Made by a program: the position numbers and the translations under genes. Below the pieces are notes generated by a model. The model saw only the letters and a program-made list of their open reading frames with translations, was not told where the DNA came from and searched no databases. From the NCBI GenBank assembly GCA_012295275.1, contig CM022671.1, positions 32,803,927 through 32,867,926 of the forward strand: a stretch of DNA of 64,000 nt, in the 5' to 3' direction. This document shows, one piece after another, positions 1-24,573 of this stretch. Source of the stretch: Chrysomallon squamiferum (Eukaryota; Mollusca; Gastropoda; Neomphalida; Peltospiridae). Position 1 is the stretch's first letter, and the number at the start of each line of letters is the position of its first letter.

Positions 1-869
1 ACATTTCTGTCTTCGTTTGATTTGTTTCTTTAAAAAAAAAAATAAAAAAATAAAAAAAAACCTAAGTTAATAATATTATAACCATTGATACTCGAAATCT
101 TAAAAAACAACAATAACAGGAACAACAAAGTCGGTAAAGACGGTAGGAAAATGATATGGGCGACATATCGTGACGTAACAACAACAACATAGCACCAGTG
201 AGGATGCAATGGCTGAAAGCAAAGAGCTAAATAGGTCACTCTACTTATATACAGCGACATTCTAAATTAAAGAATAAACCCAGTGTTCTGAACATACACA
301 CCTAATTTATCTCATGAGAAATTTTATTTTTATTAAGTTATTATCATCATCATGATGATCATCATTTACTTACTTACTCACTTACTTAATTTTTTTAATT
401 ATGGGAATAAAGGAAATCCAAAATGGAACACGTAGCTATTTTCAAGTTTTTATCACATTTTCAGCAATTCTATACAGAAAGGGTGCTGTCGATGGTAGAA
501 GGAGTGGTCTCCCTTAGATCGGTTTTGTAATTCGTAGTAGCTGTGACAATAAAACGTCATTATTTAGCAACAAAAGGCTCACGTTTGTGTTTATATATAT
601 GTAGATAAGAGAAAGTAAATGCATGTGTGTATGTGTGTATGTACGAAATGTATGGCCAAAATGTCAAGTTATTACCTCCAGTAGTTTTAACTATTTAAGG
701 TAAAAATCAAAATTAGATATCCAAAATCGCATCGTTCTGTTTTGCATAGATTTTTTTTTTGTATTCGTTTTTTTCCCCCATATAGCTGTTTGCATCTTGT
801 TTTCCTCTTCTATTTTACTTTGTCGTCTGGTGGTGAAACCCGTATTCTCTATTAACACTTCTGTTCCAG
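1..869. other. Left edge, no supported gene
   Basis: AT-rich sequence with short A/T runs, a CATCATCATGATGATCATCAT palindrome-like stretch near 345-365 and a short TG-rich stretch near 625. I found no reading frame with coding character. A pyrimidine-rich tract ending in TTCCAG at 869 could be a 3' splice site for the candidate exon that follows. Confidence 0.5.
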
Positions 870-1290
870 CTTTTTAAAAAAATCATTCTCCGAACTGAAG
901 GCGGGATATTCCAAGATCAGACGCAGTTTGGTTCTGTGACCTGTGGATTCTTGGACTGTACTCTTGGAGCAGATATAGAACATTCTCTGTCTGCATGCTA
1001 TTTTACTCGTCCACTTCCCATTTTCCCTCTCTGTGGAACCGGTATTTTAAATCATTTTTATCACGCTGTTACTAAGGATCTATTCCACTTCCTTCCAGGA
1101 AATGATTTTCTCAGTGACAGGTATCGCAGTTAAATCCTTATCCAAACGCTAGAGTCCCTTCTTGGATATGTTGTAATGGAAACCGAGACTAAAATGGCTA
1201 AAGTAATTTTTATTTTTTGTTTTCCTCAGGATCACAACTTTTGTCTATTTACACCCCAGCCAGACACTTTCCCAGATGACACTTGATTGA
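870..1290 (+). CDS. Candidate last two exons of an unidentified gene entering from the left
   Basis: I do not recognise this protein, and the call is weak. After an acceptor-like tract (ACTTCTGTTCCAG, ending at 869) a frame stays open for 251 bases, clearly richer in G+C than its surroundings, and ends at a possible donor ACAG|GTATCG at 1120/1121. A 109-base GT-AG interval with a good pyrimidine tract (TTTTTTGTTTTCCTCAG) leads to 1230. Joining the two in phase gives about 103 residues ending in a stop at 1288-1290. Visible residues include VTCGFLDCTLGAD, IFPLCGTGILNHFYHAV and FLPGNDFLSDR. There is no start codon, so earlier exons would have to lie before the window. Without splicing, the first frame simply stops at 1131-1133. 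An unannotated transposon fragment or chance are the alternatives. Confidence 0.2.
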
Positions 1291-2047
1291 CAGGTGCCAC
1301 TTCGGTGCACTCACTGACATGATGCGGTGATTTCTGAAACTGTCATTTCAATTTCTAATTTTGATTTTAACTTTATCTTAATTTTGGCCAGTAATGGAAA
1401 ATATTTAGGTAAGTTTTGAGAGTTAGTATATATGTTTTTTTAATGTTTAGTTCACCGAAATATGTGTGTATGTGTGTGTGTGTGTATGTGTATGTCTATG
1501 TGTGTGTGTATATGTGTGTGTATGTGTGTGTGTGCCTGTGTGTATGCGAAGGCAAACTGTCTGCTAAAGACGATCATTATACATTTAACACATTTACTGA
1601 GACATCAGTTAGAGATCAAGTGCTTAGTACGTAACCATTTGAAGACGATAATCCTGGTATTAATGTTGTAAAATAGGTTTAGCAGGCGCGAGGAAAACCG
1701 TAGGCAATTCTCCAAATGATTTAATTAACAAATCAATCTGTATGTTTAATCAAATTGAAACAGAAGGATGATTTGAATCTCCTTATCTGTACTTTCTTTC
1801 TGTCTCTTAGATTAATTTATTTTATTCCTGTATGATTTCTAATACAAATAAATTGTTTCTCTATATATGTTGTTATTTTATTGATTGAAAGGCTTCTGAC
1901 TAAAATTAAATATTATCGGTCACTAATATTTATTTGTTTGTTCTTTCATCAATATTTTTAATCTTCTGTCCTCTTTTGCTGTTTAACAAAATAACATTTA
2001 GTTTATGTTTCTTTGTTTTTCTGCTTTCTAGAAGGTACATACATACA

Positions 2048-2079
<32 letters not shown>

Positions 2080-5000
2080 CGTATATGTATATGTACATCT
2101 TCTAGTGTTTGTAAAACAATAACCCTGAGGCGGATATTAATGCATTATTTAGGGTATATTAAGTAATCAAGATCCAAATTAAAACGTTCTAAACTCTCTT
2201 GTTATTCTCAAAACCAAAAAAAAAAAAAAAAAAAAAATAATAATAATAATAATAATAAAATAAACCAAAAAAACATTTTGATGTTCTTGGGTAGCATACT
2301 TTTATAGTATTTTAAAAAGCATTTGAAATTAAAATACAGAATTTGATTATATTGCATGCTGATTTTGTACTAGTTACATTCAAGCGGAAGAAATCCCTGA
2401 AGTTTGTTTGAAGTTACTGACGTTAGCGAATTAACTCTGCACAAACGAAATATCGAATAACATATAAAAATGTTTCATTTGCAGTCAGAGTACGATCATG
2501 ATTGAGATCATGTACCGCCCCAGACAAAGAAGTAAGAGAAATGAAATAATATTATTTATGGATTCCTGGAAGATTGATTATAGTCCAGTATCAAGGACAA
2601 GAATGGTACATGAAATACGAATAAGACCGATTTCGCGAAATTCCAGCTTTCATGGTACCATTTTTTACTTCTGAATTTCTCATTAAAGCTCAGTCACAAC
2701 AAGTTCGTGATCTTTCACATATACAGAGACGCACACATGCGCACTGACAAACACTCACATGCATCTGCCATTTACAAGTCGCTGCCCTTCAGTTTCTAAC
2801 AGAGATGACGTCTCTCCTTAAAAATGCTAGGAGTCTTATTTCATAAGACAATCAGCCACTGAATACATTTTCACGATGTAGCATTGACAGTTACTATTTT
2901 ATTTATTTATTTATTTATTAATCTATTTGTTTCTGTTTGTTTGTTTATTTTATTTTATGGGGAGCTGGCAGCGTACATCAAATACATTAATATATTTAAA
3001 ACACAAACTCATTTTAATGAAAGGATTATTTGATTTTCAGAATCGACTTTAACTATAAAATAATTAACAAGACTTAAACCTAATACACGTTCAGTCGTTA
3101 GAAACGAAAATACGATCTTGTATGAAATAGGTTAGAAAAAAAACCCCGAAGTTTCCATACTAATTACGACTCACGTTCGACCATTTTTCAAGGAAAACGG
3201 AAAGGTTTTATTTAAAATGAAAAATGTTTGTTCTGAAATTCGATAATTTTGTTGTCGAAGTGGTTTTCATTACACCTCGGAGTTTTCCAGTTTAATCAAG
3301 TCTACAGTGACACATGACAAATTTGACTTTACTAAGCAATCTCATCTCGTCCAATAAATAGTAATAAAATAATATCTGTCTATCTATCTATCTATCTCTA
3401 AATATATACACGTATCTGTGTGTATGTATGTATGTATGTATGTAATATATATATATATAACGACATTTTTATATGACTTATATAATAATAATAATAATAT
3501 ATCTTAGTATAATATGAGATAAATCATAGTTACACTATCATACTATTATCTATCTGTCTAGCTATGTATGTATGTATGTATGTATGTATGTATCTATCCA
3601 TCTATCAAGTATTTGTCTAATAATATATGACCTTGGTTGAAAGCATTAAGAAGAAAAACAAAAATATGTCTAACATATACGAAACTGATAAAACACTTAC
3701 TTAACATTAACAGTAATTACTTTAATGTGACAACATATAGTCTTAGTGGTGAATTTTGTTTACAAACAGACATACCTACACACATACATATACTCATATA
3801 CACATACAAACAAATACGTGCCTAGCGCACTTTACACAGCATCGGAGGCTCTGCCAGTATAACGCCGTGTGGGTCTAGAATATATAAAAGGTGTTATCGA
3901 CTGGAACATTTTCTGATAAACACAAAGGACTGTCTAAGTTCATACTGCGTCTTAAGCTCCCAGACCCTCCACTGTTAGGCAGTGAAGACAATAACATTTC
4001 AGTTTATTTGATGATTTGTTTTGTGCTAGAGGGGCGTATCCAGAATATATATATAATAAGTTGGATAGTTCAATAACTACGGGCGCGCGTTCAACTCCTT
4101 CTAACGTTCAGTGCATTATAAATAAATAGATGCACTATTTTATCTACATCGAAAGAATGTAAACGCCCAAAGCTCAAGTACCCGCGACAAAATGTTATAC
4201 ACCCTTGAGATATCATTTAAATTATATTTATATTATTTAAAACAGTTTGAATATAAATTAGTTTCATTGTCAATGTATGATGGGTGTTTATGTGAAGATA
4301 TAATTTATGGATGAATATAAACAATGTTTAACACTTTGACAACACCTTTGAAGATAAATAATAGTTCATTCACTAGACTGACATTAATATTTATAGTTAT
4401 TACTGTTGCTGTTGTTGTGCTTTTGTTTTATTATTCTTATTATTTTTATCCGCTATTTGTTGTTACTTTTTAAATAATGTCAGTACTTTTGTTGTTGTTG
4501 TTGTTGTTGTTGTTGTTTTAATCTCATATTCTTTTCTTTTATATTTCTTTCTTTAATTTCTTTATTTTATTTTCTAAATTTTTACACACCTTTAATTATA
4601 TCGATAAAGTTTCACGTTGCTTTATCATATATATATATGAATTTATTTAAACAACATAATATAATTTCATTCATAATACTACAAATACTGACATAACATT
4701 TCTGTTTGTCGCGTTTCTTAGAAAGAAAACAAAATATATTTTTGAAGGACATATCTTTTTTTTTTTTTTTTTTTGTTCTTTACTCAGTCTGTCTGACACT
4801 GATTTTCCTGTTTGACCTAGTTTCAACCCAAACATGTGGCTATGAGTGCAAAGTACGTAACAGACGATATCCGCTCGACGTTCACTGAGACATGAAAGTA
4901 GGTAAGTTGTTTAAATTCAGTTAAAGAAAGTTAGAAAAATGGTTTCCATAAAAATCCAGATTTATATGAGAACAGAATCAGACTTCAATTACAAATTAAC

Positions 5001-5605
5001 TTCAGTTAACAACTGTCACGGTGATGTTTCCCGTAAAAATAATAAAATTAAATTTAGATGCTTCGATGTTTCCGCGACATTCTATGTTGCAGGTATACTC
5101 GTATCCCAAAACTGTGAACAACCTATTTAATTTATAAAAAAAAGCATTTCTTTACTTATTTATGTACATTGTGACTGTTTTAGTCAGCAAGCATATCACT
5201 GATTGATCCTTAACGTGAATATATAAAGTTGAAATGACAGATTGTGAAACTGGAGGAGTTTACCAGATGATAATGCGATAACATATATTTTCGTTGTCCC
5301 TCGTGTATTCGGAGACGTCTTCCGGGTCGACATTTGAACGTACATTTAGTTTCGTAACAAAGGAGGACAGTTTCAGTAAGAAAACTGTTAGAGGTTATTG
5401 ACATATGTATGTACGAAAATAATGCACGTGCACAGGTGTGCATTTAATCGTTATTCGTTTAGGTTAAATGTTTCTTTTATTAGTCATTCGTTTGATGAGT
5501 GACGTTGTGTCGAGATTTAGGATGAAGAATGATTATTAATACCAAATAATTTAAAATGTATTAATACCAAAACAAAACCAAGGAGAAAAGCAAAGCTAAT
5601 TTTTA

Positions 5606-5647
<42 letters not shown>

Positions 5648-5866
5648 TCCGAATAATAACTAGTCTATGACAACTTTAATTTGTAACTTCACACACACAC
5701 ACCCACACACACACATGAAATATTTTAATTATAGTGGTGGAAAGAAACTTTTAATCTTCTTTTTTTTTTTTTAAACAACAACGATATGTTAGAGGTTGAT
5801 AACCTGTCAACACTAATTTAAAAAAAAAATGCGGATCTTATTAAAGAAATAGAACGTTTCATCTTT
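1291..5866. other. Intergenic, rich in simple repeats
   Basis: No gene found. It holds a TG-rich run (about 1463-1545), (AT)n at 2051-2079, poly-A plus (AAT)n at 2216-2258, (TATC)n and (TATG)n blocks at 3373-3458 and 3548-3607, (TTG)n near 4489-4517 and (TAA)n at 5608-5647. A GC-richer patch near 3838-4100 includes TATATAAAAGG at 3881-3891, which looks like a TATA box, but no coding exon could be placed downstream of it. Confidence 0.6.
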
Positions 5867-5870
5867 CACA

Positions 5871-6003
5871 AATGTCATTAAATTAGTCACACAATAATCA
5901 TTGCTGTTAAATGGATTGAATCTTGTTTTCATCTAACTGTGTGGGGCATTGACTTTGAAATGTCATTAAATTCTCTCTCACAATAATCATTGCTGTTAAA
6001 TGG
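5871..6003. repeat. Local direct repeat, two copies about 88 bases apart
   Basis: The segment AATGTCATTAAATT, a short variable stretch, then CACAATAATCATTGCTGT and TAAATGG occurs at 5871-5914 and again at 5959-6003, with a one-base length difference. The pair leads straight into the dispersed repeat that begins at 6003, so it may be the left part of the same element. Confidence 0.7.
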
Positions 6004-6151
6004 TTTATATCTTATTCAAATCGTTGCATTTGCACGGAAATTCAATGATTGAACATTTCATGTTGCGTTGGCGATCTTATCTTTAAACATTCAACATATA
6101 TCTAACCAGCTGACCTGCATCTGTATAGGTGGGTCGTCGTAGCAGTTTGAC
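6003..6151. repeat. Dispersed repeat, copy A (short form)
   Basis: This copy shares long identical blocks with 25,833-26,028: GCATTTGCACGGAAATTCAA, CATGTTGCGTTGGCGATC, CATATATCTAACCAGCTGAC and GGTGGGTCGTCGTAGCAG, in the same order. Copy A lacks three short segments that copy B has. Both copies are followed within 8 to 30 bases by a (TC)n(CA)n array. The family is not one I recognise. A non-autonomous transposable element or SINE-like repeat is the likeliest explanation. Confidence 0.75.
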
Positions 6152-6154
6152 TTT

Positions 6155-15082
<8,928 letters not shown>

Positions 15083-15440
15083 TGTTACAGTCAATGTTAG
15101 TATGTTACAGGGTTAAAGTTAGTACTAGTGTGTTACGGTGTTGATTTTAATATTAGTGAATTTCATGTTATTTTTAATCATAGTGTATTATTGTATTAAT
15201 TTTGGCGTGTAACGTTTTTAAATGTAAATGTGTTACAATGCAAATATTAGTATTTTATTTGTTACCAGGTTAATATTTGTATGTTGGAATGCTAGTATTT
15301 ATTTGTTACATTGTTATATTTGTTTGATCGGGTTTGGGTGTTAGTGTGTTAAATGTTAGTGTTCTAGTTTCGTGGGTTTCATGTTAGTGTTACTGTTTTA
15401 CATCGAATATAAATTTGTGTTACAGTGTTAGTGTTACTTT
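15083..15440. repeat. Degenerate GTTAGTGTGTTACAG-type repeat
   Basis: Loose tandem variations on TGTTAGT and GTGTTACAG recur about every 25 to 45 bases (for example ATGTTAGTATGTTACAGGG, TAGTGTGTTACGGTG, GTTAGTGTGTTAAATG, TTGTGTTACAGTGTTAGTG). It looks like an old, decayed minisatellite with no coding potential. Confidence 0.6.
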
Positions 15441-15735
15441 ATTTTTATTATTAATTATTATTATATATATATTTTTTTGTCATCATGTCACTATGCTAAG
15501 TTGTTCAGTGATGTCGCAGAATGACTAGGTTTACAGTGTTATTTAATTAACGATTGTTCTTAAATAATGCGACCTCGGATCTCGGCAAGACTTTCTGCCA
15601 TATGTTTAACGAAACTAATTTGAGATGATCGACATTAATGATTTGTTTTCGGTTTTTTTGTTTTTGTTCAAAGTTAAAATTAATGACAGTGAAAACTAAG
15701 GATTGGGTTAAGGAAGAGTTAAGAGAAATAAAAAG

Positions 15736-15736
<1 letters not shown>

Positions 15737-15790
<54 letters not shown>

Positions 15791-15824
15791 TAACAATAAC
15801 AACAATAATAATAATAATAATAAC
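15737..15824. repeat. (AAT)n/(AAC)n microsatellite
   Basis: A long AAT run is interrupted by a block of AAC variants and then returns to AAT. Apparent poly-tyrosine reading frames on the other strand are artefacts of the repeat. Confidence 0.95.
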
Positions 15825-15840
15825 ACAATACTAACAAAAC

Positions 15841-17422
<1,582 letters not shown>

Positions 17423-18489
17423 CTGCGCCATAGTCGAGAACATAACATCAGAATCGATTTCATTACCAGACAGCAAGTATTTGAAATATATTGTCCATTC
17501 ACTTCAACCAACAATCATTTATCAAGTATTTATTTTACAGTGTATTTTGTTAAGTATTTCTCATCACGAACTTCTTAAAATAACACAGGTTAAATGTATG
17601 GTTTGTTCTGACACAGGTTATATTCGTATCAGGATAAACATTATTTGCACCGTTGATTTCTGTTTTACTATAACTTGATTTTATAAAGGTCAAAACTGAT
17701 AACAGAAACAAAAAAATAAGAAAAAACAAATATGGTGATTAACAATGTGATAAAATGAAATAGCTTAAGCAAAACAAAAATCAATGACAACTGTTTATTT
17801 CAATGAAACATTTATTTATCTTGTATTCAGGATAGTGCATTTGTTAGTAACAGGTAGGCTTGTGCTTGTTTTCTTCTTTTTTCGTTCTCTTTCTCTGAAT
17901 TTGTTGACACAAACAATATATTAAAATACATACAGCCATCACGTTCTAAGTAAGTGGGTGAAGAAGTTAGCATTAAACCATTCAGTTACAGACCTTTTAA
18001 ATGAATACACGAATAATCTTACGAACTTGTAACTTTGAGATTGTAGCATTATTGAATATTGTAACCATTAATAATAATAATAATAATAATAAACAAACTA
18101 ACAACAACAAAAAAACCAGATAGAAATATTCAGAATATAAATCATTATTGATGGATCACAGATTTAACTTTTATAGTTTCTTAGTTCGAACCGTGAGAAA
18201 TTGTTCATGCTAATCCCTACGTTAGTATAAATATAAGTGGAATTTTCAAGAATTCTTAAAAAGAACATCATGAACCTTAGCCGCCCGTTTTTCTGTCAAA
18301 AAAAGAAAAAAAAAAGATAATATATTTTTCTGATTCATGCTCAGTCGTAGCTGATTCATGTTAACATATAATGCAGGAGCCAATACGTTTTTAATATATA
18401 TACAACATTTAGCTAGTCAGATAAAATAAACGCTGTTCAAGACTCACAGTTGCTTGCTGTTGGTTGTATATATATTATTATTATTAATT

Positions 18490-18543
18490 AGTTATTGTTG
18501 TTGTTGTTGTTTTTGTTGTTGCTGCTGCTGCTGCTGCTGCTGT
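18490..18543. repeat. (TTG)n(CTG)n microsatellite
   Basis: TTG units pass into seven CTG units. It lies outside any recognised exon. Confidence 0.9.
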
Positions 18544-20862
18544 TATTATTACAGACAGATAAATATATAGAAATCCAAATTATATGTATATGTGGATGGG
18601 GGTCGAGGTAACCTAATTCATACAAAATTTTAATTAATTAATTAATTATTTATTTATTTAATGTCATGCTTATTAGAGTATGCGTACGAGTTCTTTATTA
18701 TAAATTAATTTATTCTAAAATTGATTTTTTATATTAATAACTTCTGAATAAATACTGAACATCAGAGAAAAATATTATGTTGTTAGCACTGCTCCAAGGT
18801 TAGTATATCGGTGATTGTTCTTATTAGCTTATTACTGCTATTATTAGTATATTGTAATATGCTAATATCTGGAATAAAATAAGTAAAATGTTAATTGTTT
18901 TAAAAGTTTATAAGAAGTAAGAAATGTTTACAAATGAAGTGTATGATTTATCTTTTTTCATTTTCAGTTTGTATTCTTAACATTTAGACGGCTTATTGTC
19001 CTCAGTATTATGCTTAGTGGTAGAACACATCCCAGAATCTGTCTTCTTGATGCGTTTATTTAGCTTATTTAATTCTTACCCAGAGCCCCGTTTGTTCGTA
19101 TGTTAGAGTCTGTAGAATCTCTTTTCTATGGTAAGGTGCATGTTAAAGGTATCTTCTTACTAACTGTTGATGGGAAAAACCTATTCCGTTCTATTCGTTC
19201 TGTTTAATAAAAATAAAAATTGTCAGAGAATCAGGTCAAAAATGATGCTTATATCGGGTGTGCATTTGGATTTTTGACTGGGGATATATATTGCCAGTGT
19301 TTATTTTTAAAACTTAATAATGCTGATTGTTATCTAATTGGTCAGTTTAGGTTTCTGATATGCGTAAACAGAAAAACGCGCTTCCTAACATTCTTTCCCT
19401 CTTACTCGTTAAAATGTTTAAAACTCATCATTAGTTCGTATTTTAGGAACTGCGACTGCGTACCGGAAAACATTATGTACATGTATGCTCGTTGATACTA
19501 CGTTACATCAAAAACATCAGTAATAGTTTTCTCTTTCAGTCCTGGATTAGCTAAAGGGTGTAGCAAGAGCTATTAGTGATAATACGAGGTCATTACTGAT
19601 CGAAGAAAAAAAAAAATAAGAAAGAAAAAGAAAGAAAAAAAAAAAGAGAACGATAAAAGAAAAGAAAAGAAAAGACAGAAAAAAAGAGAGAAAATGTACA
19701 CTAGTTGTCTAACTGATATAATCATTAGACACAAATCTACATCGTCCTCAATGAAAATCCACGGAACAGTTTACAAACTGCGCGAATCAACGTTAGCCGT
19801 TCCACACAAAACTGGTTAAAGATGTCAGACATGTTCTTTAATTGTTTGTTCCATTTCGGTAAATAGGTTACCGCTCCGTTGAGAAGCGGGCGGCAGAGTA
19901 TGAGCCAATGCTAAAATACAAATCGGATTTCGCTATTCGCTGGAATTAAAGTGAAGAAGTATTGGAGAGACAGAAAAAAAGAAAAAAAAAAAAGAAAAAA
20001 CCCACTAGTGCAGGCGGGCGCCTGAACTGTCGATAACAAAGAAGACTTTTCCATTATGTCGGTTAGTCCATGCAATAGTTGTTGACTCTGTGGTAGACTG
20101 GAAACGACTAGTGCGTTATTTTCCTCAGCGCACAGAGGATGTGTTTGTTTTGGTTATCTCGCGATTCAGGATGATGATGAAGCCTTTAGCACAAGGTTCG
20201 TGTAAGTTATTCACATGGTTGAAGTGACATGTAGCACGTACGAATGGAAAACGGTTCACGTTTCATTAGCATGTTGCAGGTAATGTAATAAGTTTGGAAG
20301 TAATGTGTGTTTTTATTTCATTAGTTTTAAACTTAATTTGTGCCATTGGTTTCACCAAAGTGCATTTTATTAACACTGGCAGACAGCGCTGATTGCCTGT
20401 GATTATTCTAGGTCGAGGTTTTTCATTCTCTGTTTACGTTCTGACTGAATAAGAAAATATATCGTTTTCTTGAAATATCGTACGTACATTAATACAGTTT
20501 CCTTATGCTACATATTGTTTAATAATATTTCTATACAAGTATGTAAATATGTAGCACGTTCACATGTGTTTTTTGTGTGACTGCAGCATATACATTGTAT
20601 TCATGTAGGTAGTACTGAATGTATTATATAAAATATGTCATTTGATGAGATACTCATAAAACCAGTTTGTATTACGGTATCATCAATCATTAATTTATTT
20701 AATAAAACAGGATAGTTTATATTTAGAAAGAACTAAAAACATTTTATTTAAATGGAATATCCATTCTGTATTTGTATTAAATATTAGCTCTAGTTTTTCT
20801 TTTTAAAGTCTATACATCTTGATATAAATAAACGATTAATAATCTATCTCTGCTTATTATAA

Positions 20863-20903
<41 letters not shown>

Positions 20904-21447
20904 CATTATACTGCATATTATATACTGAGGAAACAAAATAATTTACCGAGTACAACATGTAAAATCTGACTACATAAACCTTTTTCCACTGATTTGTTTC
21001 TTAAACCCCTTTCGAGTATGTCATAAAATTGTAGGCTGGTTTCCATGTCGAGTGCTGTAGGCAGTCATGAAATATATCGATACATTAACAGTGAATGTAA
21101 ATAAACCATTCTGTTTTGTAGCTGAGTGCCTGCTGAAAAATCCATGTTATTGATACGTTTGTAGTATGTAAATGCGTGTGTCACTAAAATAAAATGTAAT
21201 CTTCAACAAACATTTTGGACAGAATGGAGGCATAAATCGTTTTGCAAATTTCAGTGATTGAAACACAATTCTAAAACCTATCACGTTATTTCACTATCCA
21301 GGCAGTATTAAAAATTAGTGATATCACTAGATTTAGTCTGGTAAATAGAATATGGCCTGTTTTTGTATTTCTTTATCCATACTTGTGTTCTCCTTTTCCT
21401 CTTGTTTGCTACTCGGTGTCTGTCAAACCCATATATACAGACTCCCC

Positions 21448-21459
21448 CACACACACACA

Positions 21460-21549
<90 letters not shown>

Positions 21550-21564
21550 GACACACACACACAC
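21448..21564. repeat. Compound microsatellite (CA)n(TC)n(CA)n
   Basis: A central TC run of about 70 bases is flanked on both sides by CA runs. Unlike the arrays at 6159 and 26058, it is not preceded by the dispersed repeat. Confidence 0.95.
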
Positions 21565-22986
21565 TAATAATAAATCATTTGCTGTCAAACTCCTAGCTCA
21601 TTTTATCGTTCGTTTAATGCTGTTAAATGACATCAGCACAGACAAACAAGTATCAAATCATTGCTCTATATATAGACGACTGATCTAGAAAAAGGCCAAC
21701 GAAATTATTTTCATCAATTCCTGACCTAGGACGGCTTGCTCGATGCTCGAATTGGGACATTGATTTTGTTACTTGATACTCCTGTTTACACATAATGTAG
21801 ATCTCGTGTCTTTTTTATTCCTTTCATATCTGTTGATGCACAGATGACTGCGTTTAACAAACCACACTATTTGTCAGTTGTGTGACACTTAAAAACTAAT
21901 TGGCTAGGAGTACAAGAAAATTGAGAATTTAAGTCAGTGTATAAAGGACAAAATCTCTCATGGCTTCAAAGCATGCACAAGAATTTCACAGTTTTATAGT
22001 TCACAAAAGAACCATTGATAAGGACATCACGACGCGGTGTATGGTTTAGCGTTATACGAGGTAAAACATGATTACAGGTAGTGTTTTACATTATAAACTA
22101 TAAAGCGTGGATTTGTGCAATGTTACAGATCTATTACAGTATCCGGTTTTATATAGCATATGACGTAATAATTTAACAGAAGATGTACTACAGTTTACAG
22201 TGTTAGTTGAAATATTTGTATTTAAACATTTGTATCACATGTTAATATGAAATTATTTATTACATCATAGAAAATGTATTTAGATTATTATGGAGTATAA
22301 CTTGCATATGCAGTACAACGTGTAGGATAATATGACTAAAAACAAATGATACAGTTTGATGTAATATTACAAATGCTAGTATTTAGAAGACGGCTAAATA
22401 AGTTCATGTCAGTGTCACTATATACGCTGTATAATATATATAATTGGACTTGTGTTACAATACGTAACAATATCACAATAATGGTTTTGTGTACTAATAT
22501 GGTACATTGTTATGTTTTACATTAGTGAGAGGTAATTTCATGTAATATTAAATATAGTTTTGGTCAAAAAAGTGACATAATAATTGTGGTGTGAAAAGGA
22601 TGCTATTTTTATATATTACGAAATATATTATATCTTTGTCTACATGACATAATCTTATGAAGTAGCGTCGTGTATTATTAAGGAAAATCAAATATAAAGA
22701 CATATGTTATCTTGACCTAGCTTCTATTCGGTTTAAAAGCTGTTTATTTCTATCTACAGAAACTGTGATGAATCATTCGGCATGCCAGACATTTCGCCTG
22801 TCTGCCTAGGCACCTGCAATATTTGATGCCGTGTTATATTTATACAATTTGTGGTAAATAGCGCGCCTTTTTTTTCTACAGTTATAGCGTGAAGTAGGTA
22901 TTTTTGGAAACGTCTTATTTCTCATGGATAATTTTATGAATATAATTGTCATAAAAACCCATAAAGAAGGAAAATTATTATATTTT

Positions 22987-23030
<44 letters not shown>

Positions 23031-23634
23031 TTCTAGAAAAAGAAAGAAAGAAGAAGAAAATACTCAAATGTAACGGGTCTTTCTGGTTTTCTTTTTGTTG
23101 GAGTATTGCGATTACTATTAGTACTACTATACTGATACTACTACTACTACATCTACCACTACTGCTATAGGTGTTTCAGTAGTGTTAACACTTAATCTAA
23201 ACTGTTTTTTACGGAATTGGGTCAAACAATATATTGTAACTTGGTCCCAATTGTATTTTAATAGTTAATGAATATCCGCTTGTCCCCTGTCATTTATGAA
23301 CAAATGTTTGTAATCATCTTCAGTGCCTGGTGAATATTTCTGTGATGTATCATTGAATTAACAGCTTTAGGTCTTAGGATTGCTACTCTTGGGAGCATAA
23401 CGATCTCTTTGTTACAGCCGCGGCTTCTACGTTTAGAACAAGATCTGAACAAGGCAGAAAAGCTTGAATCATTCATTTTTTTATAAGCACGGTTAATTGG
23501 TAATAGTATTGACATTTACATTAACTGCAACGATAGCGCGAACAAAAGGAAATTTTCAAAATATATCTTTATATCTATTTAATTTATTATTATTTTTGTT
23601 GTAGTTATTGTGTTGTTTTTTTGTTGTTGTTTTT

Positions 23635-23641
23635 TCTTCTT

Positions 23642-23672
<31 letters not shown>

Positions 23673-23687
23673 TTATTATTATTATAT
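23635..23687. repeat. (TTC)n(TTA)n microsatellite
   Basis: About 36 bases of TTC units change into TTA units within one array. Confidence 0.9.
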
Positions 23688-24542
23688 AATTAGTTATATA
23701 TTATCAATCATTTTTTATTCATCAAACATTAGACATCTGATACAAATATGAGCATTCTGTATTATTATTGTTGTCTTTCTGGTTTTGACGATCTTATTAA
23801 ATTCATAGAAAAGTATCTTTAATGATATTAGTGTCTAAAGATGAAAACACTTAAAGATTATATTGCACAGAGGGAAATCGTTATATTGATTTTGCATGAG
23901 AACACAGCGGATATTACAACATTTAGACTTGTAACGAATACTACTCACACCAAGACATTGGTCTTTCTTTCTAACGAGAAATGCTTGATAAATCTTGATT
24001 TTCAGATACGCTGATATCTGTATTCTGAAAGAAAGAATTACAGTGAGCATTTGTTGTAGTTAGAAAAAAAATATACCTAAAATAAACAATCTTTACGTCC
24101 TTAACTTAAATGTTTCATGAAGTCACAGAGAAACAGACAGACAGACAGAGATGTTGGGAGTGGAGTATATTTTAGAACCATGAATGGTATAAACATAAAA
24201 TTAGTGAAATTTGCAAATGAATACCATCTCTTTAAAATTTTACCACTGAATCACTAAGCTAGCGACATGTAATTATGTCATGTTATTTGATACTTTCATG
24301 TAAGATAATAAAAAAAATGTGTTTATTATGGTGGGAAGGACAATAACAGATGAATAATGTATGTTGTCAGTGAAAAATAATAGGTATTTATACGTATTGT
24401 CCTTAACCTTATTTAGCACGTGTTTGGCTTTTTCACTGAATTCTTTTTATTTCCATTTTTTTCATCAACTTGATCTGCCAGGATTTTTTTTCTAGTTGTT
24501 TTTGTTTAACGCGTGTGTGCGTAGGCGTGCGTGCGTGCGTGC

Positions 24543-24573
<31 letters not shown>

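Noticed and set aside
3881-3891. TATATAAAAGG as a core promoter
   Set aside because: A good TATA match, but in AT-rich DNA such matches are common and no coding exon or donor could be placed downstream.
4086-4099. CGTTCAACTCC as a tRNA-type B box of a SINE
   Set aside because: One box-like match without a properly spaced A box, poly-A tail or target-site duplication.
19220-19495. 91-codon plus-strand frame
   Set aside because: It begins without an ATG, matches no family I know and lies in ordinary intergenic sequence.
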